Source: Takakia lepidozioides (lineage: Eukaryota > Streptophyta > Takakiopsida > Takakiales > Takakiaceae). Taken from it: a DNA stretch of 64,000 nucleotides. The notes below the pieces were generated by a model. The model worked only from the letters and a program-made list of their open reading frames with translations. It did no database searches and had not been told where the DNA came from. The stretch's first letter is position 1; every line of letters starts with the position of its first letter. Location: positions 50,282,001-50,346,000 of the forward strand of contig CM060733.1 of NCBI GenBank assembly GCA_030704615.1, given 5' to 3'. A program made the position numbers and the translations under genes. Below are positions 23,501 to 33,922 of this stretch, piece by piece.

Positions 23501-23707
23501 GACTCTGCTAAAAATCTATGGAATTTTTTGAGTGTATCCCGAAGAGGAAGATGCCGACGTCAGCGATATGCATCTGTCTGACAAGCAGTTCTTTGCAACA
23601 GAATAGGCATACCAAACCCGCTCGACATAGAATATGGCAATGGACAGGGTGGGCCACGACCCAAACACTCCTGCCGCACAATCTCCATCGGCGTCCAATC
23701 TGCACGT

Positions 23708-24191
23708 TCACCGGATGACCCTCCGCAATACCACGACCACACCACCTGCTGTCTGTTCGTCTGCACCCCAACTCCCCAATAATGACAACGTCCACTGGGC
23801 AGTGGAGGTTCTACAAAGTGGAAGAACAAGAAAGCATGATGGCATCAACAAGAATAAAATCAGCCAGAGTATTTTGAAAAAGGAAAAGGGGACGTTGGAC
23901 TCCTCTCGAATTCTCTTCCAGTTCATTTTGGGTGGCAAAATTATCAAAGTATCCCGACGTCCCTCTCCAATGCAAAGTGTTTTGTGAGGCATAAGGTCAG
24001 TATTGGCATTGATAATGGACATAATGTTCCCCGCCGCGATTTCCGTGGAAAGATGACAAACAACCCTCTTTACTGAGCTTTTTGTACTCCATGTACGTTG
24101 ACCTTCCAATTCCGTGTATTATCCACCATGCTTTCTCACAAACATCAACACCTTCTATCATAACATACGACTTGCACGATGATCCATCCAT
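23708..24191 (-). pseudogene. Transposon-associated protein fragment
   Basis: Two overlapping frames. The upstream one (24191 to about 24,000) reads VCEKAWWIIHGIGRSTYMEYKKL ending in HGN-G. This resembles the 'C-x-FL-hGI-xxT' segment found at the N-terminus of several transposase-associated proteins. The next frame reads MPHKTLCIGEGRRDTLIILPP-MNWKRI. Frames shift around 24,050. Palindrome A (23787-23810) falls in the 3' portion, about 34 nt before a possible AG acceptor (GAACAG). Recognition is weak and based on pattern only. Confidence 0.35.
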
Positions 24192-24378
24192 TATGTGAAG
24201 TCATTTTGAAACATTCAATCCAAGTTCTCTCCTCTCATCGAATGACGAACCCCAAAATGAAGTACGAATTGCCAAGGTTTTTCTCCAATCAAAATACTGG
24301 CAGCCATTGAAGCTTGCAGCAAGGTTTGTTGCTCACCGACCTCCCTTCATCCAAAGTAAGATTTTTCTTGCACTTTTT

Positions 24379-25314
24379 TTAGTCCTCCATATTGGATGGT
24401 TTCTTCTTCCAAGTAAAATGCCTGTATGCTGATTTCTTTACGCCCGTACCATGGTCATTATTCTCTATGTCACTGCATGATCGTAGGAAATTTTCGAGAT
24501 CAACGGAGAGTATCTGGCCATTTTCAAGAAGTCTTGTTTTTGTTAACGGCCATTTTACAATGGACATCAGTGAACCGGATTCTCCTGAGATTGTTCTGGT
24601 GACCAGAACCCCAACATCGTCCTCTCCGAATTTGTCATTCAGAATGATCTCGTTAGGAATGCACGCCTGAATTCGGCCTTCGAATAGGGCGTTTCCGTCA
24701 TCCCCAAGAAGAAGACACTGCAAGTTTCTCCAACAATCTCTCCCCAGACCTACAGCCAGATCCCCTTCAATCTCACCGTTGGACGGAATTTCATTGCTTT
24801 CAGTGCTTTGTCCTTGATAATCACTATCTTCTGTGATAGAATGACATCCTGGGTCTCTCTAGGATGCTGAATCCACAGTTTCATGAGTGCGAACACATGA
24901 CACGTCCCACACAACTGGAGTCCCAATCGCCTCCTTCAATGTGTCAGCATCCATGTGTCGATAAGGCAGAGGACATGAGCCGAATGCGTCATCACAAAAG
25001 ATCAGGGTAACTAAAATCGTAGACGAACACAAGTGGTGTCCGTGGCAAGTTCCTTCCCCATAAACATTCAGGCAATCTCTTGAGGCAACCATTGAAGGAG
25101 ATCCAGGAAGCGACAGAAACACCCTTTGGCCTACTTGGAACCCCATGAAGTTAGTAACCTCCATTGGGCAATGGAGGTTCAGTAAAATCCTATTACATGA
25201 TGGAAGATTAACTGAAGGAAAGAACGTCGTGCCACCGAAAGGAGAAACTTTAAGTATAACTTTTTCGACGGTTTTGAATGAGAAAAACAATATGGTTTGA
25301 AAAAGTAAAGTCAA
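24379..25314 (-). pseudogene. Plant En/Spm-type transposase-associated domain, one stop
   Basis: After palindrome A (25156-25179) and a possible acceptor (CAAGTAG), the frame reads FQVGQRVFLSLPG ... VASRDCLNVYGEG-CHGHHL ... CPLPYRHMDADTLKEAIGTPVVW. This is the spacing of the C-terminal domain of plant Ptta/En/Spm transposon proteins ('vA-G-v, hg-lg, lP-p, igdAigtpVaWp'). One in-frame TAG (24859-24861) separates it from CLLLGDDGNALFEGRIQ, after which the frame continues to 24,379. Only one lesion, so decay is recent or the stop is a sequencing error. Confidence 0.5.
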
Positions 25315-25571
25315 TGATTGGATCTACACTGGGACTGATGAAAAACAATTGGAATTAAAGTGGAGTATGAGGGCGGAGTATAGACTACATCTATCTGAAC
25401 TGTCAGATGAAGTCACAAATGCAACCTCCACTGGACAGTGGAGGTTGGATGATATCAGTTGATGAAATCAACCACATGGATGAATAATGGATAATGAAGA
25501 AGCCCTTTGTAGATGAAAAATTGATTCTATGGATGGATGAATAATAATGTGGCAACTGCCCAGTGGAGGTT

Positions 25572-26960
25572 TGGGAGTAACTTTAGACAAACAAAAGCAA
25601 GTTTAGTTGGTGCACATGGAGAGTACACAAAAAAATGAGTATCATACCATCCTACGTGAGAAATTTGCAGTTGACACCTAAGACTAAGGAAGCAGGGAGA
25701 GACTCAGAGGCTGCTTCAAAAGTACCCTATGGGCAGAGTGGTGCAGGACAGGCAAAGAGGTACACGTTGTCCAGAGAGGTGCAGGATGTCCAGAGAGGTG
25801 CATGAGAGAAAAGAAGCAAGTGAGAGGTTCACAGTGGGAAGTTGGTGTTGTGTGGAGTCGGACGTTATATAGAGGTGACAAGTAACTTTATCTTTGAATC
25901 GCTCCAATGGCAGTGTGGTATGCTTTCTCTCCCGGATCGATTGTGGCCACCGTGGATTAAGGCGGAATCGAACGGCTTATTTCAACTCGCGAAATCACGG
26001 CTTCATTGAAAGTGTGCACAATTTTCCATTTATTGACAGCAGCCATTGTCACATTAATTATGGAACAAATGATAACGGCCGTGATCATACTGAATTCTAT
26101 CGTACTTGTACGTTAGTAGGACTACATGTTTGGCATCATTATCGTGCGGCTCTGACAGCAGACTCTGGAATAAGCGTGAAGGATGTCGATTCTGACAAGT
26201 GGCCTGGAGAAATGAAGTCGGGCGGCTAATCGCCACAACTAATTCTGGACTGCACATTAACAATCGATCATTATAATTAGCTGGGAGGAATCCGGAGGTG
26301 AACCATAAAGCACTTTGAGATTGTTCTGTTTATATTTATCGTGCTGTTATAGTGAATAAAACACTTGGGCAGGGCGGGGCATCACATACCGGTGCATTGC
26401 ATTGGACAACGAGGGCGGTGCATTACAGGTGTGCGGAATGCTCTGTCGTGCCTTGCTTGCTTGCACATGTTTAATGTAGGGATGGACCCCTCGTGTCGGG
26501 TATCCCTCGATAAAATGGGCAGTCCCTATGGTGGCTCTGGATCTTGAATCGAGGAATGCCCGACACGAGGGGCCATCTACTATCCTTAAAACCGTATGTC
26601 ACATGGCACTTGCGGGTGTTGTCAGGGAATATTGACGCCTGGCGGCTAACAGCCGAAAGTGATTGTGGACGGCTCATAATGAGACAATGATTATAGAATG
26701 TGACGAATCCGTAGGTACAACGTTGTGTCCTTTGGCAGATTGAGTTCGAAACGACTGCTTAGGCATATCACGTGGGTGGTCACATGGGCGTTTGGGGCGT
26801 GGGTTAAGCTTTGGCGGCTTCGAATCTATTTTAAGATTTTTGTAAGCGTGAGGGTTGCAGAGTCTGACCAATGGCATCATTACAGTCATTTCGTCCTTTT
26901 TTCATTCGTTTGTCCGGTCGTCTGTCCCAACGTGTGTGCATTCGTCATTCAATTTGGAAC
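25572..26960. other. Noncoding stretch before gypsy element 1
   Basis: No supported gene. GGCGGCTAA-containing blocks at about 26,221-26,295 and 26,641-26,715 look like diverged copies of each other (both with GGAC, GAATCCGGAGGT or GAATCCGTAGGT). Confidence 0.4.
26482..26575. repeat. Inverted repeat with about 28-bp arms
   Basis: The left arm 26482-26510 (CCCCTCGTGTCGGG core) pairs with the right arm 26549-26575 (CCCGACACGAGGGG core). There are about three mismatches or gaps and a 38-nt loop. Confidence 0.8.
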
Positions 26961-26984
26961 AAAAGTTGAACTAATTTCATCTGT

Positions 26985-27338
26985 GTGGATGGACAGCAGT
27001 TCTTCCAGGAGTTGCGGACGAACTACCAAGGCGTATGGACAGAGAAGCTGCGAAGTTTGCAAGACTTCCAGCGCAAATCCAGTGAGAGCTTGCGAGAGGC
27101 CTACACTCGTATGAGGCGCTTGATAAGTGTGACCCAAGGGGTTACTGAAGCTCAGGCAGTCCAGTTCTGGTATGAAATTTTGGTCAAGGAGCTCAAGAGA
27201 AGGGTGCGGGATGCAACCCTGTTACAAGTGGCCCAACCCACATTAGCAGATGTGTTTCTGCTGGCTGAGCCGACTGAGCTCAACATGGTGGAGGATCGAG
27301 TTGTTACCATTGGATTTGGCAAGGACATGCCTGCATGA
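26985..27338 (+). pseudogene. Gag fragment, element 1
   Basis: FFQELRTNYQG-W--KLRSLQDFQRKSSESLREAYTRMRRLI matches the Retrotrans_gag helix pattern. It is the C-terminal half only: the sequence upstream of about 26,960 does not continue it. A TGA ends the frame at 27338, but readable Gln-rich sequence continues beyond, towards the knuckles. Confidence 0.6.
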
Positions 27339-27398
27339 GGTGCAGCTGCCAGCCAACAGGTACAAGGGACTGCCCAACAGCGTGGTCAGGGGGGCAAG

Positions 27399-27690
27399 GT
27401 GGCCCAACCCAAATTCCATGGAGCTTACAGGGGACCTCAGGTGCAGAGGCCAGTAGCATCTTTTGCAACCCAACAGCAACCAGGGGTGATATGTTGGACA
27501 CGTGGAAGACCTCATGTCAAGAAAGATTGCCCAGAGAGTGTCAAAAGGCCGGCACAAGCACAGCCTTCACAGTTGCAGTGTGGGCATTGTGGCAAGTATG
27601 GGCATGGAGATGCCCAGTGTTATGACTTGCACCCTGAGTTGCGGCAAGGCCAGTTCCAAGGGAACTATGGTACCCGAGGGCGAGGTGGAG
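27399..27690 (+). pseudogene. Gag nucleocapsid with zinc knuckles
   Basis: A canonical CCHC knuckle, CGHCGKYGHGDAQC, at about 27,579-27,620. A degenerate one at about 27,492 has its second Cys replaced by Arg (CWTRGRPHVKKDC). An RG-rich tail follows. From about 27,690 to 27,895 the plausible coding strand switches to minus (see findings). Confidence 0.6.
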
Positions 27691-28530
27691 CACCTTTGGA
27701 GTTGGTACCACCTGAGCTATGGCCATGGCAGCAAGCCTTTGCTCTAGCTGCTGAAGCCGGTTGGCCATACCTTGGTCAATGCCCTGACCTCCACGTCCTT
27801 GGCCATACTGTGCTTGCCCTCGTCCCACACCTCGTGCCTGACCACCTCGGGGTCCACCTCCTGTTCCTCCTCAGCAGCGTCATCCTGACGAAGGAGACAT
27901 GGGAGACATGGGATTTATGTGTGGGGCAACACTACCACTAGTGCAGGTGGAGTCTGCTGCAGCCGTCACTCGAGGAGCAGCACGAGTTCCTGAGCCACGA
28001 GGTGCAGAGGTGGAGTTGGATTCAGAACATGGGGAGGCAAGCCGTCAGGCTAGGTTGCCTCAATCATTCATCTTGGCGGAGACAGTGTCGATGACATCCA
28101 TGGCACCTAATTCTCGACCCACGGATACCGAGGCGGAGGTTATTGTGCCATTGGGAAGATCTACACGTGCAGCACTGACACCTGCTAACAAGGCTAGTGC
28201 AGCCAGTGTGTTGTTGGGGGCGGCCACCTCTGTGTGTCAGGCCCCACTGTTCTTGGCAACCATGATTGCAACGCCGGGGGTAAGACCAGCTGCAGTGTTC
28301 AGACTAGCAGCAATACTCTGTGAGAGTGGGGAGGTCACTTCATCTTCTGCGGAGTTAGTGGAAGGTGTAGTGGCAAAGGGATCCTTGGATTTGAGGGTCA
28401 AGACTGCCACGGCTACGCCATGACAAGCTGCAGCTGCCAGGTTGACGAAGCTGCCAGCTAGGCTAGCCTTTGAGCGCACCATGGTGACACCTAGAGTTGT
28501 CTTGTTAGACAACTAGGATGACATTTCTCT

Positions 28531-28920
28531 TTGAGTGGACCAGCAGGCAAGAGGTACCGGCCACTGCGGGTCTTGTTGGACTCGGGAGCTCAGCCACTAA
28601 TGTTGGGCAAAGCCACTATTGCAGGTTTGGGCCTCATGGAGGCGGATATGGAACCTTGTTCTTTCCAGATACAGACATCTCTGGGAGGATCAGAGCAGGC
28701 TCGGGGCATGACACGGCGTGAGTTGGCCATTAGACTACAGCCGGATCATCCTATAGATGGCTCAGTGATGCGAGCCAAGGTCATTATGACAGACGCGGTC
28801 TCTTTCGATGTCCTCGTTGGTGGGGAAGTGTTGTATCCCATGGGCTTCACCCTGGATTTTTGGGAGGAGTCAGCATCCTACAGGCCTGGATGGCAGTCAG
28901 GGGATGGTCGTCGTGTATAG
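28531..28920 (+). CDS. Retropepsin-like aspartic protease, element 1
   Basis: LRVLLDSGAQPLMLG carries the DSGA active-site motif, and FDVLVGGEVLYPMG corresponds to the 'ILG' flap-distal strand of retropepsins. It releases Gag-Pol products. The frame is open for 129 residues, then a TAG at 28918-28920 separates it from the methyltransferase region in a complete copy of Pol. Confidence 0.7.
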   Translation: MSGPAGKRYRPLRVLLDSGAQPLMLGKATIAGLGLMEADMEPCSFQIQTSLGGSEQARGMTRRELAIRLQPDHPIDGSVMRAKVIMTDAVSFDVLVGGEVLYPMGFTLDFWEESASYRPGWQSGDGRRV

Positions 28921-28926
28921 CTCTCT

Positions 28927-30337
28927 ATGACGTTCATTGGGGGTGTTGTTGCTACCCAACGAGGCAAGATGCCAACACTAGCAGCCTTTACAGCTGCAGT
29001 TAGTTGGCCTGGAGAGTTGCTGGAGGGCAATGCCCATGCAGAGGATGTGCCACCTCCAGCAGAGCAGGATGACATGCATGGTACGGCAGAGTTGCCTGCC
29101 ATGGTTGCTCACACTTCATTGTGGGGTACGAGCAAGGATTTGCAGCAGGCTGCTGATAGACGGGTGCAACAATCCTGGGTAGAGGCCTTTGTACCATCAG
29201 GAGAGGAGGAGAGTGCGGTGATTGCACCAGGACCACCTCAATTGTCGCCATTGGACACCACACCTCTTGTGTGGCAGTGCCCGGATGAAGACATATGCCT
29301 TCTGGACTTGTTTGGCGGGATTAGCACTGGATTGGCTGCAGTGCTGCAGGCAGGTGTACGAGTTCAACGTTACCTATATGTGGAGAGGGATGAGACTGCA
29401 CGATGCATCTCACTGCGCCATGTTGCTTAGTTGGTGCAGCAGTACCCTGATTTGTTGCCAGTGTCTGCAGTTCGTGGATACCAACAAGCCTTGCCAGCAG
29501 ACATCTCCTTGCTGGAGGCGCTTGATTTGGAGCGGGTTGGCCCTATTCACTTAGTAGTGGCAGGTTGGCCCTGCCAGGGGCTTTCATCAGCTAGGTATGG
29601 CAATGGGTTACAAGACTCAAGGTCACGCCTGTTTTGGGAGATGTTGAGGGTCCTGGCTATTTATAGCTTCAGCAGACAGACTCTCCGGCATATATCTTGG
29701 AGAATGTGCCATTGATGGGTGATTCTCGGGCCAAGGTGATGGCCAGTGTACATCAAGTGCGGTCTTGGCTTGGGTGGATGCAGCTGCAGTGGGGTCACGG
29801 GCTCATCGCCCACGACTATGGTGGACCAACTTGATGCCACCTGCATTGTTCAAGCGTGCATTTGATGGGGTGCAGCGGCCACCAAACCTGACGATGGATA
29901 GCATTTTGGACATAGGGAGGCAGTCTCAGCGTGTGAGACACGATGACCGATCACCTTTGGCAGTGGTCAATAAGGTGGGTCACCCACGAGCAGCATTGCC
30001 TACACTGCTCAGCTTTCCAGGATCTCATGCTTTCCGGGATGGTGGACCTGGCCTCTTGTGGGATAGCCAGTTGCAGCAGTTAGTGGAGCCCAATGCTGAC
30101 GAGCGCGAGCAGGCAATGGGTTTTACCACTGGTACCACGGCGGTGCCATCTCTTTCTGAGGCATCACGTCATCAGGTGTTGGGGCAAGCCATGGATCTCA
30201 ATTGCTTGACCTGGATTATCAGCTTGGCTATGGTTGAGCAGCGCAGAGTATGCAGTATACTTCCCTTGATAGTCTCTCTGCCTACCGAGATGGTACAGGC
30301 AGCGAGTGGGGGCGAACAGGTGAGGACCACAAGGTGA
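28927..30337 (+). pseudogene. Retrotransposon-encoded cytosine-5 DNA methyltransferase
   Basis: C5-MTases transfer methyl groups from S-adenosylmethionine to cytosine. Ordered motifs: I, LLDLFGGISTGLAA (about 29,299-29,340); IV, VVAGWPCQGLS with catalytic Cys codon 29572-29574; VI, YILENVP (Glu codon 29700-29702); VIII, HRPRLWWTNL (about 29,803); IX-X, SEASRHQVLGQAMDLN (about 30,154). The N-terminal 110 residues are a linker from protease. The short target-recognition region and motif VIII style recall DNMT3/DRM enzymes, but family placement needs a tree. Broken by TAG at 29428-29430 and frameshifts near 29,680 and 29,765; all catalytic residues survive. It lies between protease and RT in the same orientation, so it is part of Pol. 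Confidence 0.88.
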
Positions 30338-30775
30338 AGGCCGCATCCATAGCACATGTGGGAGGTGCTCGAGGTTCTGAAGGAGTTGGCAGCCAAGGCG
30401 GCGGTGATGGATGAGGTTGGGGAGTTTCTCGGGTTGAGGAAGTCCTTAAGGATGGGATGATGGGGCAGGATGAGACATTGTCACTGACAGAGCAGGTAGT
30501 GGTCACTGCTCAAGAGGTTGCAGCATAGCAACCACGGGACGCGTCTTCCACCTCTAAGCCTGCTGGACTCAAGGTTGCAGTCACAGAGGACAACTGGGAG
30601 CCTGATGTTGGACCCATAGTCACCAGAGAGACGACGTATACGGCGGTTCTTGAGGGCTTACAGGAATTGCTTTGTCTTCAGTTTGAAGGACTTGGGAGCA
30701 CTGAAGGGTCAAGAGATTCGCATTGAATTGGCCACTGACACGCCAATCTTTCGGAGACCCTATAGATAAAGTGAC

Positions 30776-31636
30776 ATGGAGAGGTCCTTGATTCAGATGA
30801 GGACTCAGGACCTCTGGGAGGCTGGTTTGGTGGAGCTATCTGGTGGAGAGTATGCTTCAGCCACAGTGACACCAGCCAAGAAGGATGTCTATGGCAATTG
30901 GACGCAGAGACGTATGTGCGGTGATTACCGGCCTGTAAATTGTCAGACCAAGTCCGATAGATATGCCATGCCAACACCAGATGAGATCTTTGATGCCATT
31001 GGGCATGCCAAGGTCTTTAGCACTTTGGATTTACGATCCGGATATCACCAGTTGCCAATCAAGGAGGCGGATAAGCAGAAGACGACATTTTGGGGGATCA
31101 ATGAGCACGGGAAGGATTGCCTATACCAGTGGCGGTTCTTACCATTTGGGCTTAAGAACGCTCCTGTAGAGTTTCAGAGAGTCATGGACAGGATTCTAGC
31201 AGGATTGGAGTTTGCTCGGTGCTACATAGATGACATCATCATCTTTAGTGCTACGGTGGAGGAGCATGAGAGACACCTTGAGGTGGTATTTGAGTGCTTT
31301 AGAGCGCACGGATTGAAGTTACATCCGGGGAAGTGCAAGTTTTTCCACAACCAGATTGAGTATATGGGTCACATGATATATCCTGGAGGATTGGGGGTAC
31401 AGCAGACTAAAGTAGAGGCCATTGCACAGATTCCACGCCCCACGGATGTGAGCCGAGTTCGAGCTTTCATGGGGTTGGCAAACTATTATAGACGGTTTGT
31501 CAAGGGATTTAGTGCCATTGCAAAGGCTCTAACCAAGCTGACCAAGGTGGACCAGGAGTGGCAGTGGGAAGATGAGGTGGAACGAGCTTTCCAAGAGCTC
31601 AAGGCGAGGTTGACCTCAGCGCCCATCTTGAGATGA
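30776..31636 (+). CDS. Reverse transcriptase, element 1
   Basis: Ty3/gypsy RT: RRMCGDYRPVN, VFSTLDLRSGYHQLP, FLPFGLKNAPVEFQRVMD, CYIDDIIIFS (catalytic YIDD), GLKLHPGKCKFF, MGHMIYPGG. The connection domain follows (RAFMGLANYYRRFVKGF). All catalytic Asp residues are present. Readable RT sequence begins earlier (from about 30,640), but a TAA at 30769-30771 precedes the open part. A TGA at 31634-31636 separates it from RNase H in frame. Confidence 0.9.
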   Translation: MERSLIQMRTQDLWEAGLVELSGGEYASATVTPAKKDVYGNWTQRRMCGDYRPVNCQTKSDRYAMPTPDEIFDAIGHAKVFSTLDLRSGYHQLPIKEADKQKTTFWGINEHGKDCLYQWRFLPFGLKNAPVEFQRVMDRILAGLEFARCYIDDIIIFSATVEEHERHLEVVFECFRAHGLKLHPGKCKFFHNQIEYMGHMIYPGGLGVQQTKVEAIAQIPRPTDVSRVRAFMGLANYYRRFVKGFSAIAKALTKLTKVDQEWQWEDEVERAFQELKARLTSAPILR

Positions 31637-31660
31637 CCTATCAGGGGGCGTCCTTTTCAG

Positions 31661-31948
31661 GTGCATACAGATTGGAGCATGTTGGGGCTTGGAGCAGTGC
31701 TCACACAGGTGGATGATGAGGGAAGAGAGTTCGTAGTGGCTTATCCCAGTCGCTCGAACAACGCTGCAGAGGCTAAGTATAGCTCATATGAGGGAGAGTG
31801 CTTAGCTACAGTGTGGGCTGTGGCACACTTCAGGTGTTATCTATATGGCAATCTCTTCACCCTGGTCACGGATCACCAACCACTCAAGTGGTTGATGGAG
31901 TCAGACAAGCTTACGGGGAAGCTTGCACGGTGGGCACTCATACTTCAA
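31661..31948 (+). pseudogene. RNase H, element 1 (interrupted)
   Basis: VHTDWSMLGLGAVL, YSSYEGECLATVWAVAHFRCYLYG and LVTDHQPLKWLM give the RNase H Asp/Glu/Asp set of Ty3/gypsy. The domain is cut after LARWALILQ by a 0.96-kb insertion. The expected continuation, EYDFQVVHRPG, resumes at 32,918. Confidence 0.8.
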
Positions 31949-32910
31949 ATCTATCAAGGGAATTGTGCCTGTACTTCTGTTTACCAACTTTGAAAGTCTC
32001 GAGGCTGAGCCAAAAGCCCAGGCCCTCCTAAGGCCTAGTTTGGGCAAATCACACACAACAGATTGATGCTTGTGTGAAGGGATTTCTAGAGGATATCTGG
32101 AAAACCCGGATTAATTCTATATATGAAGGTAAGTCTTACTACCAACGTCAACCCCTGACAGAGGTAGGTTCTGTCCCTTTTGTTTCCGCTCAAATTGGGC
32201 GCGGGTCAATGGCCACAAGGCTACGGCAAACAACGTCTTATGAGTACAATCTCTCTCTCTCTCTCTACGGCAAACAACATCCTATGAGTACAGTCTCTTC
32301 TTTGGCCACAAGGCTATGGCGAACATCTTATGTGTACACTCTTTTGTCTCTCTTTGTTCTTTGGCTGTTGTGGTTGTGCTGTGCTCCCTCCACTTGTGTC
32401 CCTAGGGGCCATTGGTCTTCCTGTGGGCACTAAATTTCCTTCCGTCATCTTTCTTTTGTCCTTTCTTCCTTTCTGTGTCAGAGAGTACGTGATACTTTTT
32501 TCTCTTTATGAATGTTTAGGCAGGAACTTACCAAGCCCATCAGAGCTCTAGTATTTGGAAGTATAGGCTTCTAGACTTGCTTCTTGAACTTCCATTGATA
32601 CTTTCCGGGTTTCAGTAGGTTGTCTATTTCTATTCCATTTGTTGAATAGAGTAATTCAGCTCAGAAGTGGTTAGTTGCTTTAGTTAGCAATTAACAAGGC
32701 TGGTTAGGAGTTTTGTTAGCAGTAAAACAAGGAAGGTTTTTGACCACCGAGAGATGTCTTCTCGGTTATATATGTGTGTGTGTGACAATTTAGGTCTGCA
32801 CGTAATGAAGTGTTCGTTTGTCTTCATTCTATGTTCCTGTGTCCTGGTCTGAGAGAGGTCTAAGCAAAGAGAGACTGAGCTTAGAGAGGAGAGGAACCTT
32901 GAAGGTTCAA
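31949..32910. mobile_element. 0.96-kb insertion inside RNase H/integrase junction
   Basis: Foreign noncoding DNA splits the pol frame. The host sequence ACTTCAA is present on both sides (31942-31948 and 32910-32916), fitting a 5-7 bp target duplication. Inside are a threefold repeat of GGCCACAAGGCTA-GGC--ACA--TTATG-GTAC (about 32,208-32,340), a CT run, a TATATATGTGTGTGTG promoter-like stretch and a terminal AACCTTGAAGGTT palindrome. It could be a solo LTR with decayed ends, but no TG...CA termini are seen. Confidence 0.55.
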
Positions 32911-32916
32911 CTTCAA

Positions 32917-33922
32917 GGAGTATGACTTTCAGGTTGTGCATCGACCGGGTTTGGTCAATCGGGATGCGGATGGGTTGAGTCGCAATCCATGCACGAGCCA
33001 GCAGGATGACACTAGAGCTCGGTGGCATGGTGAGACGGACAAGGAGATGGTGTCTGGATGGCATGCATCTGCATTTCTTTGTATCTTGGCAGCGGAAGCC
33101 CAGGTTGGACCTACAACAGGGATGACTGTAGACCGAGTGTTTGAGGACCCTGAGGCCAGCCATGAGCAAGGTGGTACCAAAGATATACATGAGGATTCAG
33201 CTGTGTTGGACTATCTCCGCACTGGGGGCACGGCAGCCACTGTGACTGCCAAGGAGAGGGATCGGATCCTACAACGAGCCAAGAGGTTCAAGTGGGAGGG
33301 GACACAGCTGCTCCGAGTGTGGGAAGATGGTCGAGTGAGGATTGTGCCTCAACCAACCCAACGGGCACGGTTAGTGCGGCATGCCCATGAGGACTTGGGG
33401 CATTTTGGGGTGCGACGCACTCATAGTCTACTGCAGGGGCAGTATTGGTGGCGTGGTATGCACACAGAGGTGCAACAATTTGTGACTAGGTACATGGTGT
33501 GTGACAGGGTGCGTGCTTCATTCAACGCCCTTACTCCACAATTGCACCCGCTTCCAATCATGGGATTGGGCTACAGGTGGAGTCTTGACTTCGCAGGGCC
33601 GTTGCCACTGACCATGCACCACAACAAGTACGTGTTGGTGATGGTGGAGCACTTCTCCAAGTGGATCGAGTTGGTTCCATTGCCTGATAAGGCTAGTGAG
33701 AGAGCTGCGTATGCATTCTTGGATTGTGTACTTAGCCGATTCGGTGCTCCAGTTGAGGTACTCATGGACCAAGGGAGAGAGTTCTTGGGGGAGTTTCAAG
33801 CGTTGTGTGACAAGGCCTTGGTAGACCACCGCACCACTTCTCGGGATCATCCTGAGGCCGATGGCTTGGCAAAGAGGGTTGTTCAGACAGTGAAGAGGGG
33901 TTTGCGCAAGTATGGCTTGTAG
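32917..33922 (+). pseudogene. Integrase, element 1 (catalytic Glu replaced by Lys)
   Basis: Starts with the RNase H tail (VHRPGLVNRDADGLSRN). The zinc-binding region is HAHEDLGHFG ... YMVCDRV, with only one of the two Cys. The catalytic core has SLDFAGPLP (Asp) and VLMDQGREFLG (Asp). In HPEADGLAKRVVQ the position that is Glu in DD35E integrases is Lys (AAG 33872-33874). A TAG at 33920-33922 ends the frame, but readable integrase sequence continues into the C-terminal domain. Not functional as read. Confidence 0.8.

Larger units (their letters stand above)
12495..25446. repeat. Palindrome type A, ten dispersed 24-bp copies
   Basis: Near-perfect palindrome: AACCTCCACTGG followed by its mirror complement CAGTGGAGGTT with one or two bases varying at the centre. 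Copies at 12495-12518, 13562-13585, 14596-14619, 17437-17460, 18571-18594, 19464-19487, 19666-19689, 23787-23810, 25156-25179 and 25423-25446, plus a half copy at 25555-25571. Variants often change both arms together (for example CCATTG with CAATGG at 25156), so pairing is kept. I saw no copy elsewhere in the window. Copies at 12495, 13562 and 17437 lie inside inferred introns. Confidence 0.9.

Noticed and set aside
25900-26290. Possible rRNA-like fragment (GC-balanced, structured look)
   Set aside because: No stretch matches conserved SSU or LSU words I know.
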